A program made the translations under genes and the position numbers. Positions 8,970 through 17,142 of a stretch of 64,000 nucleotides of DNA are shown here, piece by piece. Every line of letters begins with the position of its first letter. Position 1 is the stretch's first letter. The DNA is from Rhodopseudomonas palustris (lineage in GTDB: Bacteria; Pseudomonadota; Alphaproteobacteria; Rhizobiales; Xanthobacteraceae). A model generated the notes under the pieces. The model was given only the letters and a program-made list of their open reading frames with translations, had not been told where the DNA came from and did no database searches. The stretch is taken from assembly GCF_003031265.1 (NCBI RefSeq), contig NZ_CP019966.1, forward strand, positions 4,931,501 to 4,995,500, in the 5' to 3' direction.

Positions 8970-9817
8970 TGCGTTCGATGCTGTTCGTGCCGGGCGACAG
9001 CCCGCGCAAATTCGAAAAGGCGTCGCAAGGCACCGCCGACGCGTTGATCATCGACCTCGAAGATTCCGTCGTCGCCGAGAAGAAGGACCAAGCCCGCAGC
9101 CTGACCCGCACCATGCTGCAGGCGCCGCGCGGCCGGCAGAAGCTCTATGTCCGCGTCAACGCGCTCGACACCGGCCGCACGCTTGGTGACCTCGCTGCCG
9201 TGATGCCGGCGAGGCCCGACGGCATCGTGTTGCCGAAATCGCGCGGCGGTAACGACGTGCGCAACGTTGCGCTGTGGCTCGATGCGTTCGAAGCCGCCGC
9301 GGGTATCGAGCCTGGAGTGACCCGGATCGTCGTGGTCGCGACCGAGACCGCCGGCTCGATCTTCGGACTCGGCAGCTACAAGGACTGCTCGCCGCGGCTT
9401 GCCGGGCTGATGTGGGGCGCGGAAGACCTCGCCGCCTCGCTCGGCGCCACCGAGAACGGCTCGGGCGGCGTGTTTCACAGCCCGTACCGCCTCGCGCGCG
9501 ACCTGTGCCTGATGGGCGCGGCGGCGGCCGAGGTCACCGCGATCGACACCGTCTATACCGACATCGACAATCTCGCCGGCCTCGAAGCCGAGACCCGCGC
9601 CGCGCGGCGCGACGGCTTTACCTGCAAGGCGCTGATCCACCCCAAGCACGTCGACATCGTCAACGCCGCCTTCGCCCCAACCGAGGCCGAACGGAGCTGG
9701 GCGGAAAAAGTGATTGCGGCGTTCACCGACAATCCCAACGCCGGAACGCTGCGGCTCGACGGCAAGATGCTCGACAAGCCGCATCTGCGCGCCGCGCAGA
9801 AAATTCTCGGACTATGA
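8969..9817 (+). CDS. CitE-like CoA ester lyase (HpcH/HpaI family)
   Basis: A 282-residue member of the citrate lyase beta-subunit-like family cleaves hydroxyacyl-CoA esters such as malyl-CoA or citramalyl-CoA. The N terminus RSMLFVPGDSPRKFEKA and ADALIIDLEDSVVAEKKDQAR contain the family's conserved Arg/Asp/Glu metal and substrate residues; VLPKSRGGNDV and VVATETAGSIFGL follow as expected. I chose ATG 8969, overlapping the MaoC stop, instead of a start within the MaoC gene. Coupling to the hydratase supports a hydratase-lyase pair producing acetyl-CoA plus an oxo-acid. Confidence 0.9.
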   Translation: MRSMLFVPGDSPRKFEKASQGTADALIIDLEDSVVAEKKDQARSLTRTMLQAPRGRQKLYVRVNALDTGRTLGDLAAVMPARPDGIVLPKSRGGNDVRNVALWLDAFEAAAGIEPGVTRIVVVATETAGSIFGLGSYKDCSPRLAGLMWGAEDLAASLGATENGSGGVFHSPYRLARDLCLMGAAAAEVTAIDTVYTDIDNLAGLEAETRAARRDGFTCKALIHPKHVDIVNAAFAPTEAERSWAEKVIAAFTDNPNAGTLRLDGKMLDKPHLRAAQKILGL

Positions 9818-9857
9818 CAACCGCGGGTGGCCGGGTCGGCCGCCCCGAGGGGCCCAG

Positions 9858-10589
9858 ATGATCGTTCGCCAAGCCGCAAATGTTCTGGACATCCTGGAAT
9901 ACTTCGCGCGCGTGAAGAAGCCGGCGACGCTGGCGGAAATCGCCGATCATTTCGGCTGGCCGCGCTCGTCGACCTTCAACCTGCTGACCACGCTGGCCGA
10001 GAAGGGCTATCTGTACGAACCGCGGCCGCGCGCCGGCTATTATCCAACGCCGCGCTGGCTGGTAATGGCTCGGGAAGTCGCGGAGGTCGAACCGCTGCCG
10101 GGCTGGACTCACGCGCTGATCGCGGCGCTGTCGGCGGAGACCGGTGAGACGGTCGCGATCGCGGCGCCGGCCGGGGTGATGGCGGTGTTCATCGACGTCG
10201 TCGAATCCGCAGCCGCGATCCGCTACTTCGCCAAGGTCGGTCACCGCGTGCCGATCCACGCGACGTCGAGCGGCCGGGCGCTGCTGCTGCAATACTCCAA
10301 GGACGAGCGCGACTCGCTGTATCGCAAGATCGAGTTCAAGCAATACAACCACACCACCCCGATCAGCATCGAGGCGGTCGAGGCAGAGTTGCGCATATCC
10401 ATCGAGCGCGGCTATTGCCAGAGCTTTGCCGATTACAGCCGCGACCTCGCCGGGGTGGCGGTGCCGCTGCCGATCGGCGAGCGCCGGCTGTCGGTGGTGG
10501 TCGCAGGTCCCGAATATCGCATCGGCGACAAGACCGCGGCGATTGCCGTCACGCTGCAGCAGTTCGTCGAACGGTTTCGCGCGCAATAG
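9858..10589 (+). CDS. IclR family transcriptional regulator
   Basis: This 243-residue regulator has an N-terminal winged helix-turn-helix (residues about 1-60: LAEIADHFGWPRSSTFNLLT) and a C-terminal IclR effector domain (about 75-240, with GHRVPIHATSSGRALL and GYCQSFADYSRDLAGVAVPL). Such proteins usually sense a small acid and control the neighbouring catabolic operon. It lies 40 bp behind the lyase gene and is probably co-transcribed, so it likely regulates this locus and perhaps the divergent TRAP operon. I placed the start at ATG 9858, where the conserved domain begins. Confidence 0.9.
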   Translation: MIVRQAANVLDILEYFARVKKPATLAEIADHFGWPRSSTFNLLTTLAEKGYLYEPRPRAGYYPTPRWLVMAREVAEVEPLPGWTHALIAALSAETGETVAIAAPAGVMAVFIDVVESAAAIRYFAKVGHRVPIHATSSGRALLLQYSKDERDSLYRKIEFKQYNHTTPISIEAVEAELRISIERGYCQSFADYSRDLAGVAVPLPIGERRLSVVVAGPEYRIGDKTAAIAVTLQQFVERFRAQ

Positions 10590-10617
10590 TCATTCTGCGT
10601 CGCAGCCGACCAGCCCC

Positions 10618-10698
10618 GTCATTGCGAAGAGCGAAGCGACGAAGCAATCCAGCGCCGTGCACTGAGTCTCTGGATTGCTTCGCTTCGCTCGCAATGAC
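10618..10698. repeat. Interspersed palindrome (GTCATTGCGA type)
   Basis: The left arm GTCATTGCGAAGAGCGAAGC continues to CAATCCAG (10618-10652). The right arm CTGGATTGCTTCGCTTCGCT to CAATGAC (10670-10698) is its near-perfect reverse complement. This kind of long hairpin is common between genes in Rhodopseudomonas and Bradyrhizobium. It sits between the convergent ends of the IclR gene and guaC and may also end transcription from both sides. Confidence 0.85.
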
Positions 10699-10732
10699 GA
10701 GGAGAGACCAGTGGGACCTGTCGGCAACCGGA

Positions 10733-11797
10733 TCAGCGATCAAACACCGTATTGCGCTGGGCGTTCACCAGGATGAAGGTGGTCCGTTTCGGAATTTCCT
10801 TGAGGTTCTCGGCGCCGATATAGGTCATCGCCGAGCGCAGTCCGCCGGCGATCTTTTCGACCGTGGCGCGAACCTCGCCGCGATACGGCACCTCCACGGT
10901 CTTGCCTTCGGCGGCGCGATAATCGGCGACGCCACCGTGATACTTGTTCATCGCGGTCTCTGAGGACATGCCGTAGAATACCATGCTGGTCGGGGTCTTC
11001 TGCCCGTCCTGCTCGGCATATTTCAATTCACCACCGCACTCGTCATGGCCGGCCAGCATGCCGCCGAGCATGACGAAGTCCGCACCGCCGCCATAAGCCT
11101 TGGCGAGATCGCCGGGGACGACGCAGCCGCCGTCGGAGCAGACGTGGCCTTTCAGGCCGTGTGCCGCGTCGGCGCATTCGATCACCGCCGAGAGCTGCGG
11201 ATAGCCGACACCGGTGAGATCGCGCGTGGTACACACCGAACCGGAGCCGATGCCGACACGGACAATGTCGGCGCCGGCGATCACCAGCGCCTCGGTCATC
11301 TCGGCGGTCACCACCGTGCCGGCCATGATGATCGCATCCGGATTCTCGTCGCGCAGCTTGGCCACCGCGCGCACGAAGGCTTCGGTGTAGCCATTGGCGA
11401 CGTCGATGTTCAGCATCGGTACCTTGACCTTGGCCTTCACCGCAGCGAGCCGCTCCCAATCGGCCGAGCCGGTGCCGACGGTGACGAACACATTGGCGTC
11501 CTCGTCACCGGCGAGATATTCGGCCAGCCGATCGGGATGATGGAACTTGTGCAGGGCGACCAGCGCGCCGAACGGCCTGACGGCCTTCGCCATCTCCAGC
11601 GTGCCGATGGTGTCCATGTTGGAGGCGATCAGCGGAAAGCCGGTCCAGGCCCGGCTGGAATGGCGGAAGCGGAAGTCGCGCTTGATGTTGGCCTCGAACC
11701 GCGACGACAGCACCGAACGCTTGGGCCGGATCAGCACGTCGCGAAAGTCGAGCTTCGGGTTCAAATCGATGTGCACGCACGCCACTCCCGGTTTCAT
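10733..11797 (-). CDS. guaC: GMP reductase
   Basis: This 354-residue (beta/alpha)8-barrel enzyme reduces GMP to IMP with NADPH in purine salvage. It matches GuaC rather than IMP dehydrogenase: there is no CBS domain insert, and it has KLDFRDVLIRPKRS at the N terminus, the catalytic cysteine loop GIGSGSVCTTRDLTGVGYPQ, SDGGCVVPGDLAKAYGGGADFVM and the flap FYGMSSETAMNKYHGG. The frame stays open far upstream, opposite the next gene, but homology begins at the MKPGVACVHID start (ATG 11797). GTG at V8 is an alternative start. It is transcribed toward the palindrome at 10618 and diverges from the ketopantoate reductase-like gene. Confidence 0.93.
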   Translation of the reverse strand: MKPGVACVHIDLNPKLDFRDVLIRPKRSVLSSRFEANIKRDFRFRHSSRAWTGFPLIASNMDTIGTLEMAKAVRPFGALVALHKFHHPDRLAEYLAGDEDANVFVTVGTGSADWERLAAVKAKVKVPMLNIDVANGYTEAFVRAVAKLRDENPDAIIMAGTVVTAEMTEALVIAGADIVRVGIGSGSVCTTRDLTGVGYPQLSAVIECADAAHGLKGHVCSDGGCVVPGDLAKAYGGGADFVMLGGMLAGHDECGGELKYAEQDGQKTPTSMVFYGMSSETAMNKYHGGVADYRAAEGKTVEVPYRGEVRATVEKIAGGLRSAMTYIGAENLKEIPKRTTFILVNAQRNTVFDR

Positions 11798-11863
11798 CGG
11801 CGGAACGCCGACCTTAAGAAGGAAACATTGCGCATTGGTTGGCGCACGGGAAGGGAGAACGGA

Positions 11864-12769
11864 ATGCAAGTGGCGGTGATGGGAGCCGGCGCGGTCGGGT
11901 GCTATTTCGGCGGGCTGCTGGCGCTGGACGGCCATGACGTCACGCTGATCGGGCGTCCGAACCATGTCGCCGCGATCGAAGCGAACGGCTTGCGGCTGGA
12001 GACCAAGACCGGCACGCAGATGATTCCGCTGAAGGCCGCCTCCGAGCCGGCCGCGATCGCCCCGCCCGATCTGGTGCTGTTCTGCGTCAAATCCGCCGAC
12101 ACCGAAGCCGCAGGCCGCGCGCTGCAGCGGCGGTTGAAGCCGGACAGCGTGATCCTCAGCCTGCAGAATGGCGTCGACAACGCAGCGAGACTGCAAGCCG
12201 CGATCGACCATCCGGTGATCGCCTCGGTGGTGTATGTCGGCACCGAAATGGCCGGCCCAGGTCACGTCAAGCATCATGGCCGCGGCGAATTGCTGATCGG
12301 CGCCTCGGCGCAGAGCGATGCCATCGCGGCCGCGCTGACGGCGGCGAAGATCCCGACCACCGTGGCGCCCGATATCGATCAAGCCCTGTGGTCGAAGCTG
12401 ATCCTGAACTGCGCCTACAATGCGCTGTCGGCGGTCGCCGACCTGCCTTACGGCGCGCTGCTGGCGATCGACGGCACCGAGCAGGTTGTCCGCAACGTGA
12501 TCGACGAATGCATCGCGGTGGCCGGCGCCTGCGGCGTCAGGGTATCCGACGACGTCCTTACCAAGACGCTGGCGCTGCCGGGCGCGATGCCGAGCCAAAA
12601 ATCATCCACTGCGCAGGATCTGGCGCGCGGCAAGCCGAGCGAGATCGACTTTCTCAACGGCACCGTCGCTCGCCTCGGCGCCGCGCACGGGGTGCCGACG
12701 CCGACCAATCTGGCGCTGACCGTCATGGTCAAGCTGGTCGAGAGCCGCCGCGACATCGGCACCTCGTGA
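11864..12769 (+). CDS. Ketopantoate reductase (ApbA/PanE) family protein
   Basis: A 301-residue NADPH-binding oxidoreductase carries the Rossmann motif MGAGAVGCYFGGLLALDGHDV at its N terminus and the ApbA C-terminal helical domain. The conserved Lys in WSKLILNCAYNALSA corresponds to the catalytic lysine and Asn of PanE. PanE reduces 2-dehydropantoate to pantoate for coenzyme A synthesis, but this family includes many paralogues, so the true substrate may differ. The AAGGGAGA ribosome binding site just before ATG 11864 fixes the start. It lies divergent from guaC. Confidence 0.85.
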   Translation: MQVAVMGAGAVGCYFGGLLALDGHDVTLIGRPNHVAAIEANGLRLETKTGTQMIPLKAASEPAAIAPPDLVLFCVKSADTEAAGRALQRRLKPDSVILSLQNGVDNAARLQAAIDHPVIASVVYVGTEMAGPGHVKHHGRGELLIGASAQSDAIAAALTAAKIPTTVAPDIDQALWSKLILNCAYNALSAVADLPYGALLAIDGTEQVVRNVIDECIAVAGACGVRVSDDVLTKTLALPGAMPSQKSSTAQDLARGKPSEIDFLNGTVARLGAAHGVPTPTNLALTVMVKLVESRRDIGTS

Positions 12770-12770
12770 G

Positions 12771-13520
12771 TTACGGCGTCAGCTTGATCCGGCAGTTGTA
12801 GGCTTTGCGGAAGCCGGCGGCGCGGGCATCGTCCTCCGAGCAGAACCAGCGGTTCGGCTTGGTCAGACTGGCGTAGCTCGGGCAGCCGCGGATCTGATAC
12901 ACGCCGACATTGCCGGTGATGCGGGCGCGGCGCGCCAGCTTGCCCTTGATAGTGCAGCCCGGCAGCATCGCCGGCTGATCAGGAAACATCACGTCGATCA
13001 GCTCGCTATGCTTGTCCTCGCGGCAGGCGGCGCCGCGCAGCGGGGCATCCTTATCCCAGCGGCGAAAGTCGTTCGGCGCGACGAAACAGCCTTGCCACAG
13101 CCCCTTGCGCTCGTCCTTGGCCTTGGTCTCGTCGCCGGCAAAGCGGTCCTTGCCGCCGGCAGCGGCGTTGAGAGCGAAGCCCTCCTGCACCAGGCGGCGG
13201 CTGAGGCTGTCGCTTTCCCCGGCGATTGCACAGGTGCCGAGCCGGCGCCCCTTGAACACCGGGTCCGGCCCGAGATCGCGGCAGGTGACGCTGCGGCCGC
13301 CGATCAGCTTGACCAGCGCATCGCGGGCTTCGAGGCCGCAGGCCGACGGATCGGCGAACTGGTTGACGCAGCGCTGATCGAGCTCGGGTGCATCGACACC
13401 TTCGAGCCGGAAGACCTTGTCGCCGAGCTGCAGGGTGTCTCCGTCCTTCACCACCGCTTCCGCCGCCAAGGCCGGCGCCGCCAGCGAGAGCCCCAGCACC
13501 ATCACGATCAGTCGACGCAT
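12771..13520 (-). CDS. Secreted thermonuclease (SNase)-like protein
   Basis: The 249-residue protein has an N-terminal signal peptide (MRRLIVMVLGLSLAAPALA). A staphylococcal-nuclease-like OB-fold follows (about 20-145): VVKDGDTLQLGDKVFRLEGVDAPELDQ resembles the SNase DGDT and GIDAPE motifs, and the arginine-containing RRLGTCAI segment is present. The rest (about 150-249) is cysteine-rich and not recognised. Calcium-dependent phosphodiesterase activity is possible but the catalytic set is only partly evident. It converges on the ketopantoate reductase gene with a one-base gap. Confidence 0.75.
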   Translation of the reverse strand: MRRLIVMVLGLSLAAPALAAEAVVKDGDTLQLGDKVFRLEGVDAPELDQRCVNQFADPSACGLEARDALVKLIGGRSVTCRDLGPDPVFKGRRLGTCAIAGESDSLSRRLVQEGFALNAAAGGKDRFAGDETKAKDERKGLWQGCFVAPNDFRRWDKDAPLRGAACREDKHSELIDVMFPDQPAMLPGCTIKGKLARRARITGNVGVYQIRGCPSYASLTKPNRWFCSEDDARAAGFRKAYNCRIKLTP

Positions 13521-13647
13521 TCCCGAACCCTCGTCCCGTCTGCCGGCCGCTCCGGCCGGACACAGTCATACCAGCCGTGCGCCGAAATGGTAGTCGTGCA
13601 GCACCGGACGGCTTTGCGGCTTCGCAAGCGCTTGCTAGAACCAATTC

Positions 13648-14562
13648 ATGTCCGACCAATCGATCCCCGATCCGGTGATGTCGTTCGACGACAAAGCGCG
13701 GATGATTCAGAACCGCCGCTCGATCCACGGCGCCATCATCGGCCTGCAACTCGACCGCTACGCGCCCGCGGAGGCGTGGAGCAGCCTGCCCTATCATCCC
13801 GTGTTCGTCGGCGACATCTCGACCGGCGTAATCCATGGCGGCGTCGTCACGGCGATGCTCGACGAGAGCTGCGGCATGGCGGTGCAGCTCGCGTTGCCCG
13901 GCAGCACCGCAATCGCCACACTCGACCTGCGGATCGATTACTTGCGGCCGGCGACGCCCGGACAGGTGATGCGGGCGCATGCGCACTGCTATCACCTCAC
14001 CCGTTCGATCGCGTTCGTCCGCGCCACCGCCTATCAGGACGCCGAAGACGCTCCGATCGCCACCGCGACCGCGATGTTCATGGTCGGCGCCAATCGCACC
14101 GACATGCTGCGGCAGACCCCGAAGGTGACGCTCGACTCCGCACACGAGCTGGTGGCGCCGGACGATCCGGACGGCGGGCCGCTGGCGATCAGCCCGTATC
14201 CGCGCTTCCTCGGCATCCGCGTCGACGGCGATGCCCAGGCGATGATGCCGTATGATCCGAAGCTGGTCGGCAATCCCATTCTGCCGGCGCTGCATGGCGG
14301 CGTGATTGGGGCCTTCCTGGAGACCGCCGCGATCGTCAGCGTGCGCCGTGAGATCGGCCTCGCCACCGCGCCGAAGCCGATCGGGCTGACGGTGAACTAT
14401 CTGCGCTCGGGCCGGCCGCTCGACACCTTCGCCAAGGTGTCGATCGTCAAGCAGGGCCGCCGCGTGGTTGCGTTCGAAGCGCAGGCCTATCAGCGCGATC
14501 CTGCAGAGCCGATCGCGTCGTGCTACGGCCACTTCAAGCTGCGCTCCGGCGCGGCGGAGTAA
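13648..14562 (+). CDS. Double-hotdog PaaI-type acyl-CoA thioesterase
   Basis: This 304-residue protein consists of two tandem hotdog domains. The first (about 35-150) holds VIHGGVVTAMLDESCGMA and the second (about 190-300) holds ALHGGVIGAFLETAAIVS; both repeat the HGG-containing active-site helix of PaaI-like thioesterases. Such fused hotdogs hydrolyse acyl-CoA thioesters, but the chain specificity cannot be read from sequence. There is no signal peptide. It stands alone between the nuclease-like gene (divergent) and the GGDEF protein. Confidence 0.85.
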   Translation: MSDQSIPDPVMSFDDKARMIQNRRSIHGAIIGLQLDRYAPAEAWSSLPYHPVFVGDISTGVIHGGVVTAMLDESCGMAVQLALPGSTAIATLDLRIDYLRPATPGQVMRAHAHCYHLTRSIAFVRATAYQDAEDAPIATATAMFMVGANRTDMLRQTPKVTLDSAHELVAPDDPDGGPLAISPYPRFLGIRVDGDAQAMMPYDPKLVGNPILPALHGGVIGAFLETAAIVSVRREIGLATAPKPIGLTVNYLRSGRPLDTFAKVSIVKQGRRVVAFEAQAYQRDPAEPIASCYGHFKLRSGAAE

Positions 14563-14742
14563 ACCGCGGCTGTCATTGGTCGAATTCGCCGCTGCCGTTC
14601 ACCGATTAAGCGGCGATTCACCACACTCCGGCAGGCGGAATCGGTTTCACGCTGGATTCAGCATTGTGGGAATAGGTATCTCGCTGTCGCAGCGGGCACA
14701 GAAAGTCTGACGCGGCACACTGCTGCGAGATCGACACCTCTG

Positions 14743-15945
14743 ATGACCGCGAACAGCAAGATCGCGAACGCCGTCTACATCGAATTCGTTCGATTGCTGT
14801 ACACCGCGCGCTGGCCCATCGTGGTGGTGGGCTGCGCGATGCTGACCACCGGGCTCGCGGTCGCCTGGCAGACGCGCGACGTGGTGATGGCGGTGATCGG
14901 CCTCACCGGCATGGCGGTGACACTGGGACGACTCGCGCTGTGTTTCGCCTTTGACCACGCGGTCGCAAAGCACCCGCTCGATGTCGAAACCGCAAAACAA
15001 TGGGAGCGCCGGCTCGCGGTTGGGGTGATCTCTACTGGCGTCTGCGTGGGCGCCTTCGCGGTGCGCTGCTTCCTGCTGCCCGATCTCGCCGCGCACATGA
15101 TCGCCGGCGGCCTGGTGTTCGGCTATTGCGCCGGCACCACCACGCGGTTTTCGATCCGGCCGTGGATCGTGCAGGCCTCGCTGGTGGTCTCAGTCACCCC
15201 GGCAGTCGCGGCAGCGCTGTGGAATTTTGACCTGCTGCACGTGGCTCAGGCGGTGCTGTTCCTGCTGTTCGCCTTGGGCGGCCTCGAACTGATCGATTAC
15301 ATCCACGCCACCACCGCCGAACAACTGACGCTGCGCGCCGAAGCGACGCGGCTCGCCCGTGCCGACGCGCTGACCAATCTGCCGAACCGGCGGCATCTGG
15401 TCGAACATTTCAACGAACTCGCCAAGCGGCTGGCCCGACATGGCGACGGCTTTGCGGTGATCAGCCTCGATCTCGATTTCTTCAAAGAGGCCAACGACCG
15501 CTTCGGCCATGCGGCCGGCGACGAGATTCTGCGCACCGTCGCCGGGCGGATGACCGAACTGCTGGAGGACGAGGACCTTGCGGCGCGGATCGGCGGTGAC
15601 GAATTCGTCGTGGTGCAGGCCAACGTCTCGGATACGGCAGCAGCCGATGACCTCGGTCGCCGGATCGTCGCGGCGCTATCGGAGCCCTACGCGATCGCCG
15701 GCGAAGCCGTAATGCTCGGCGCCAGCTTCGGCAGCGCACTGGCGCCGACCGATGGCGTCACGCTCGACGAATTGCTGCGCAAGGCCGATGAGGCGCTGTA
15801 TGCGGTGAAGCGCAACCGGCCCGGCCGAGTGCGCGAGGTCACTTCCTGGACCGACCATGCACCGCTGGTGCCGGAGATCGGCACCATGCCGGAGCACGAC
15901 CAGACCACCTCAGCCACGACGCCGACCGACGCCAACGCCGGCTGA
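14743..15945 (+). CDS. Membrane-bound diguanylate cyclase (GGDEF)
   Basis: The 400-residue protein has an N-terminal membrane part of about six segments (residues 20-195) and a C-terminal GGDEF domain (about 205-370). The active-site loop reads RIGGDEFVVV around residue 282-290, so cyclic di-GMP synthesis is expected. The usual inhibitory RxxD site five residues before GGDEF is absent (EDEDLAARI), so product inhibition may be lacking. No EAL domain follows. Its stop codon ends at 15945 and the opposite-strand ackA stop begins at 15946, so the two genes abut tail to tail. Confidence 0.92.
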   Translation: MTANSKIANAVYIEFVRLLYTARWPIVVVGCAMLTTGLAVAWQTRDVVMAVIGLTGMAVTLGRLALCFAFDHAVAKHPLDVETAKQWERRLAVGVISTGVCVGAFAVRCFLLPDLAAHMIAGGLVFGYCAGTTTRFSIRPWIVQASLVVSVTPAVAAALWNFDLLHVAQAVLFLLFALGGLELIDYIHATTAEQLTLRAEATRLARADALTNLPNRRHLVEHFNELAKRLARHGDGFAVISLDLDFFKEANDRFGHAAGDEILRTVAGRMTELLEDEDLAARIGGDEFVVVQANVSDTAAADDLGRRIVAALSEPYAIAGEAVMLGASFGSALAPTDGVTLDELLRKADEALYAVKRNRPGRVREVTSWTDHAPLVPEIGTMPEHDQTTSATTPTDANAG

Positions 15946-17142
15946 TCAGCGCCCACTATCGGCCAGCCGCCAGACATGGCGGGCGATCATCAGATCTTCA
16001 TCAGTCGGGATCGCCCAGGCCGACACTTTGCTGTCCGGTGCGCTGATCCGCCCTGCCCCCGACAGGCTCGTATTCAGGCCCGGATCGAGGCTCACACCGA
16101 GCCAGGCGGCCTGCTCGCACACGCGGCGCCGGATCTCCGAGGCGTGTTCACCAATGCCGCCGGTGAACACCAGAGCGTCGAGCCCGCCGAGTGCGGCGGC
16201 GAGCGAGCCGAGCTCACGGGAAATGCGATAGACGAACAATTCAATCGCCTCGCAGGCGCGCGGATCGTCGCTGGCCAGCAGCGTGCGCATGTCGTCGCTG
16301 ATGCCCGACACGCCGAGCAATCCCGACTCGCGATACAGCAGATCCTCGATCTCGCGAGGCGTCATGCTCTTCTCTTCGAGCAGATACAGCACCACGCCCG
16401 GATCGAGCTCGCCGCAACGGCTACCCATCATCAGGCCGTCAAGCGCGGTGAAACCCATCGTGGTGGCGATGCTGCGGCATCTCAGCATCGCGCACATGCT
16501 GGCGCCGGCGCCGAGATGCGCCACCACCACCCGACCATCGGCGACCGCCTGTCCGGCGACGTCCGGCAGCCGGCCCGCGATGTACTCATAAGACAGCCCG
16601 TGAAAGCCGTAGCGGCGGACGCCTTGTTCGGTCAGCTCGCGCGGCAGCGCGAAAGCGGTAGCGACCTCCGGCAAGCGATGATGGAACGCGGTATCGAAAC
16701 ACGCGATCTGGGTCAGCGACGGATGCAGCTTGGCCAGAGCCTCGATCGCCGAGACGTTGTGCGGCTGATGCAGCGGCGCCAGCCTGTCGAAAGCGCGAAG
16801 CTGGGCGATCACCTCGGGCGTCACATCCACCGGTCCGTCGAACAGCGCGCCGCCATGGACCACGCGATGACCGACTGCGCTTAGGCGGTGCTCGGGAAAC
16901 GTCGTTTCGATCCAGCCGATCAGCACCGCCATCGCGTCGTCGTGGCTGCTGCCCTCGGGCAGATAGGTGTCGTAGCGGGTCGAGCCGTCGCTGTTCACGA
17001 CCTTGAAATGCGGCCGGTGACCGAGGCTGCCGATGCCGCCTTCGCAGATCAGGTGATCGGCGGTCGGCTCGGTATGCGCTTCATACAGCGCAAATTTGAT
17101 ACTTGAAGACCCCGCATTGAGGACCAGCAGAACATCGCTCAT
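15946..17142 (-). CDS. ackA: Acetate kinase
   Basis: A 398-residue acetate/propionate kinase of the ASKHA fold converts acetyl phosphate and ADP to acetate and ATP, or the reverse. Conserved stretches include VLNAGSSSIKFALYE at the N terminus, GHRVVHGGALFDGP, IACFDTAFHHRLPEVA, YGFHGLSYEYIA and the phosphate-2 region VFTGGIGEHASEIRR. The ATG at 17142 overlaps the stop of the preceding gene (ATGA) and has a strong GGAGGT site, so the two are coupled. It is the distal gene of the fabI / maoC-pta / ackA operon. Confidence 0.95.
   Translation of the reverse strand: MSDVLLVLNAGSSSIKFALYEAHTEPTADHLICEGGIGSLGHRPHFKVVNSDGSTRYDTYLPEGSSHDDAMAVLIGWIETTFPEHRLSAVGHRVVHGGALFDGPVDVTPEVIAQLRAFDRLAPLHQPHNVSAIEALAKLHPSLTQIACFDTAFHHRLPEVATAFALPRELTEQGVRRYGFHGLSYEYIAGRLPDVAGQAVADGRVVVAHLGAGASMCAMLRCRSIATTMGFTALDGLMMGSRCGELDPGVVLYLLEEKSMTPREIEDLLYRESGLLGVSGISDDMRTLLASDDPRACEAIELFVYRISRELGSLAAALGGLDALVFTGGIGEHASEIRRRVCEQAAWLGVSLDPGLNTSLSGAGRISAPDSKVSAWAIPTDEDLMIARHVWRLADSGR

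Noticed and set aside
11798..12598. Long N-terminal extension of guaC
   Set aside because: The extension is antisense to the ketopantoate reductase-like gene and has no homology; GuaC starts at about 11797.
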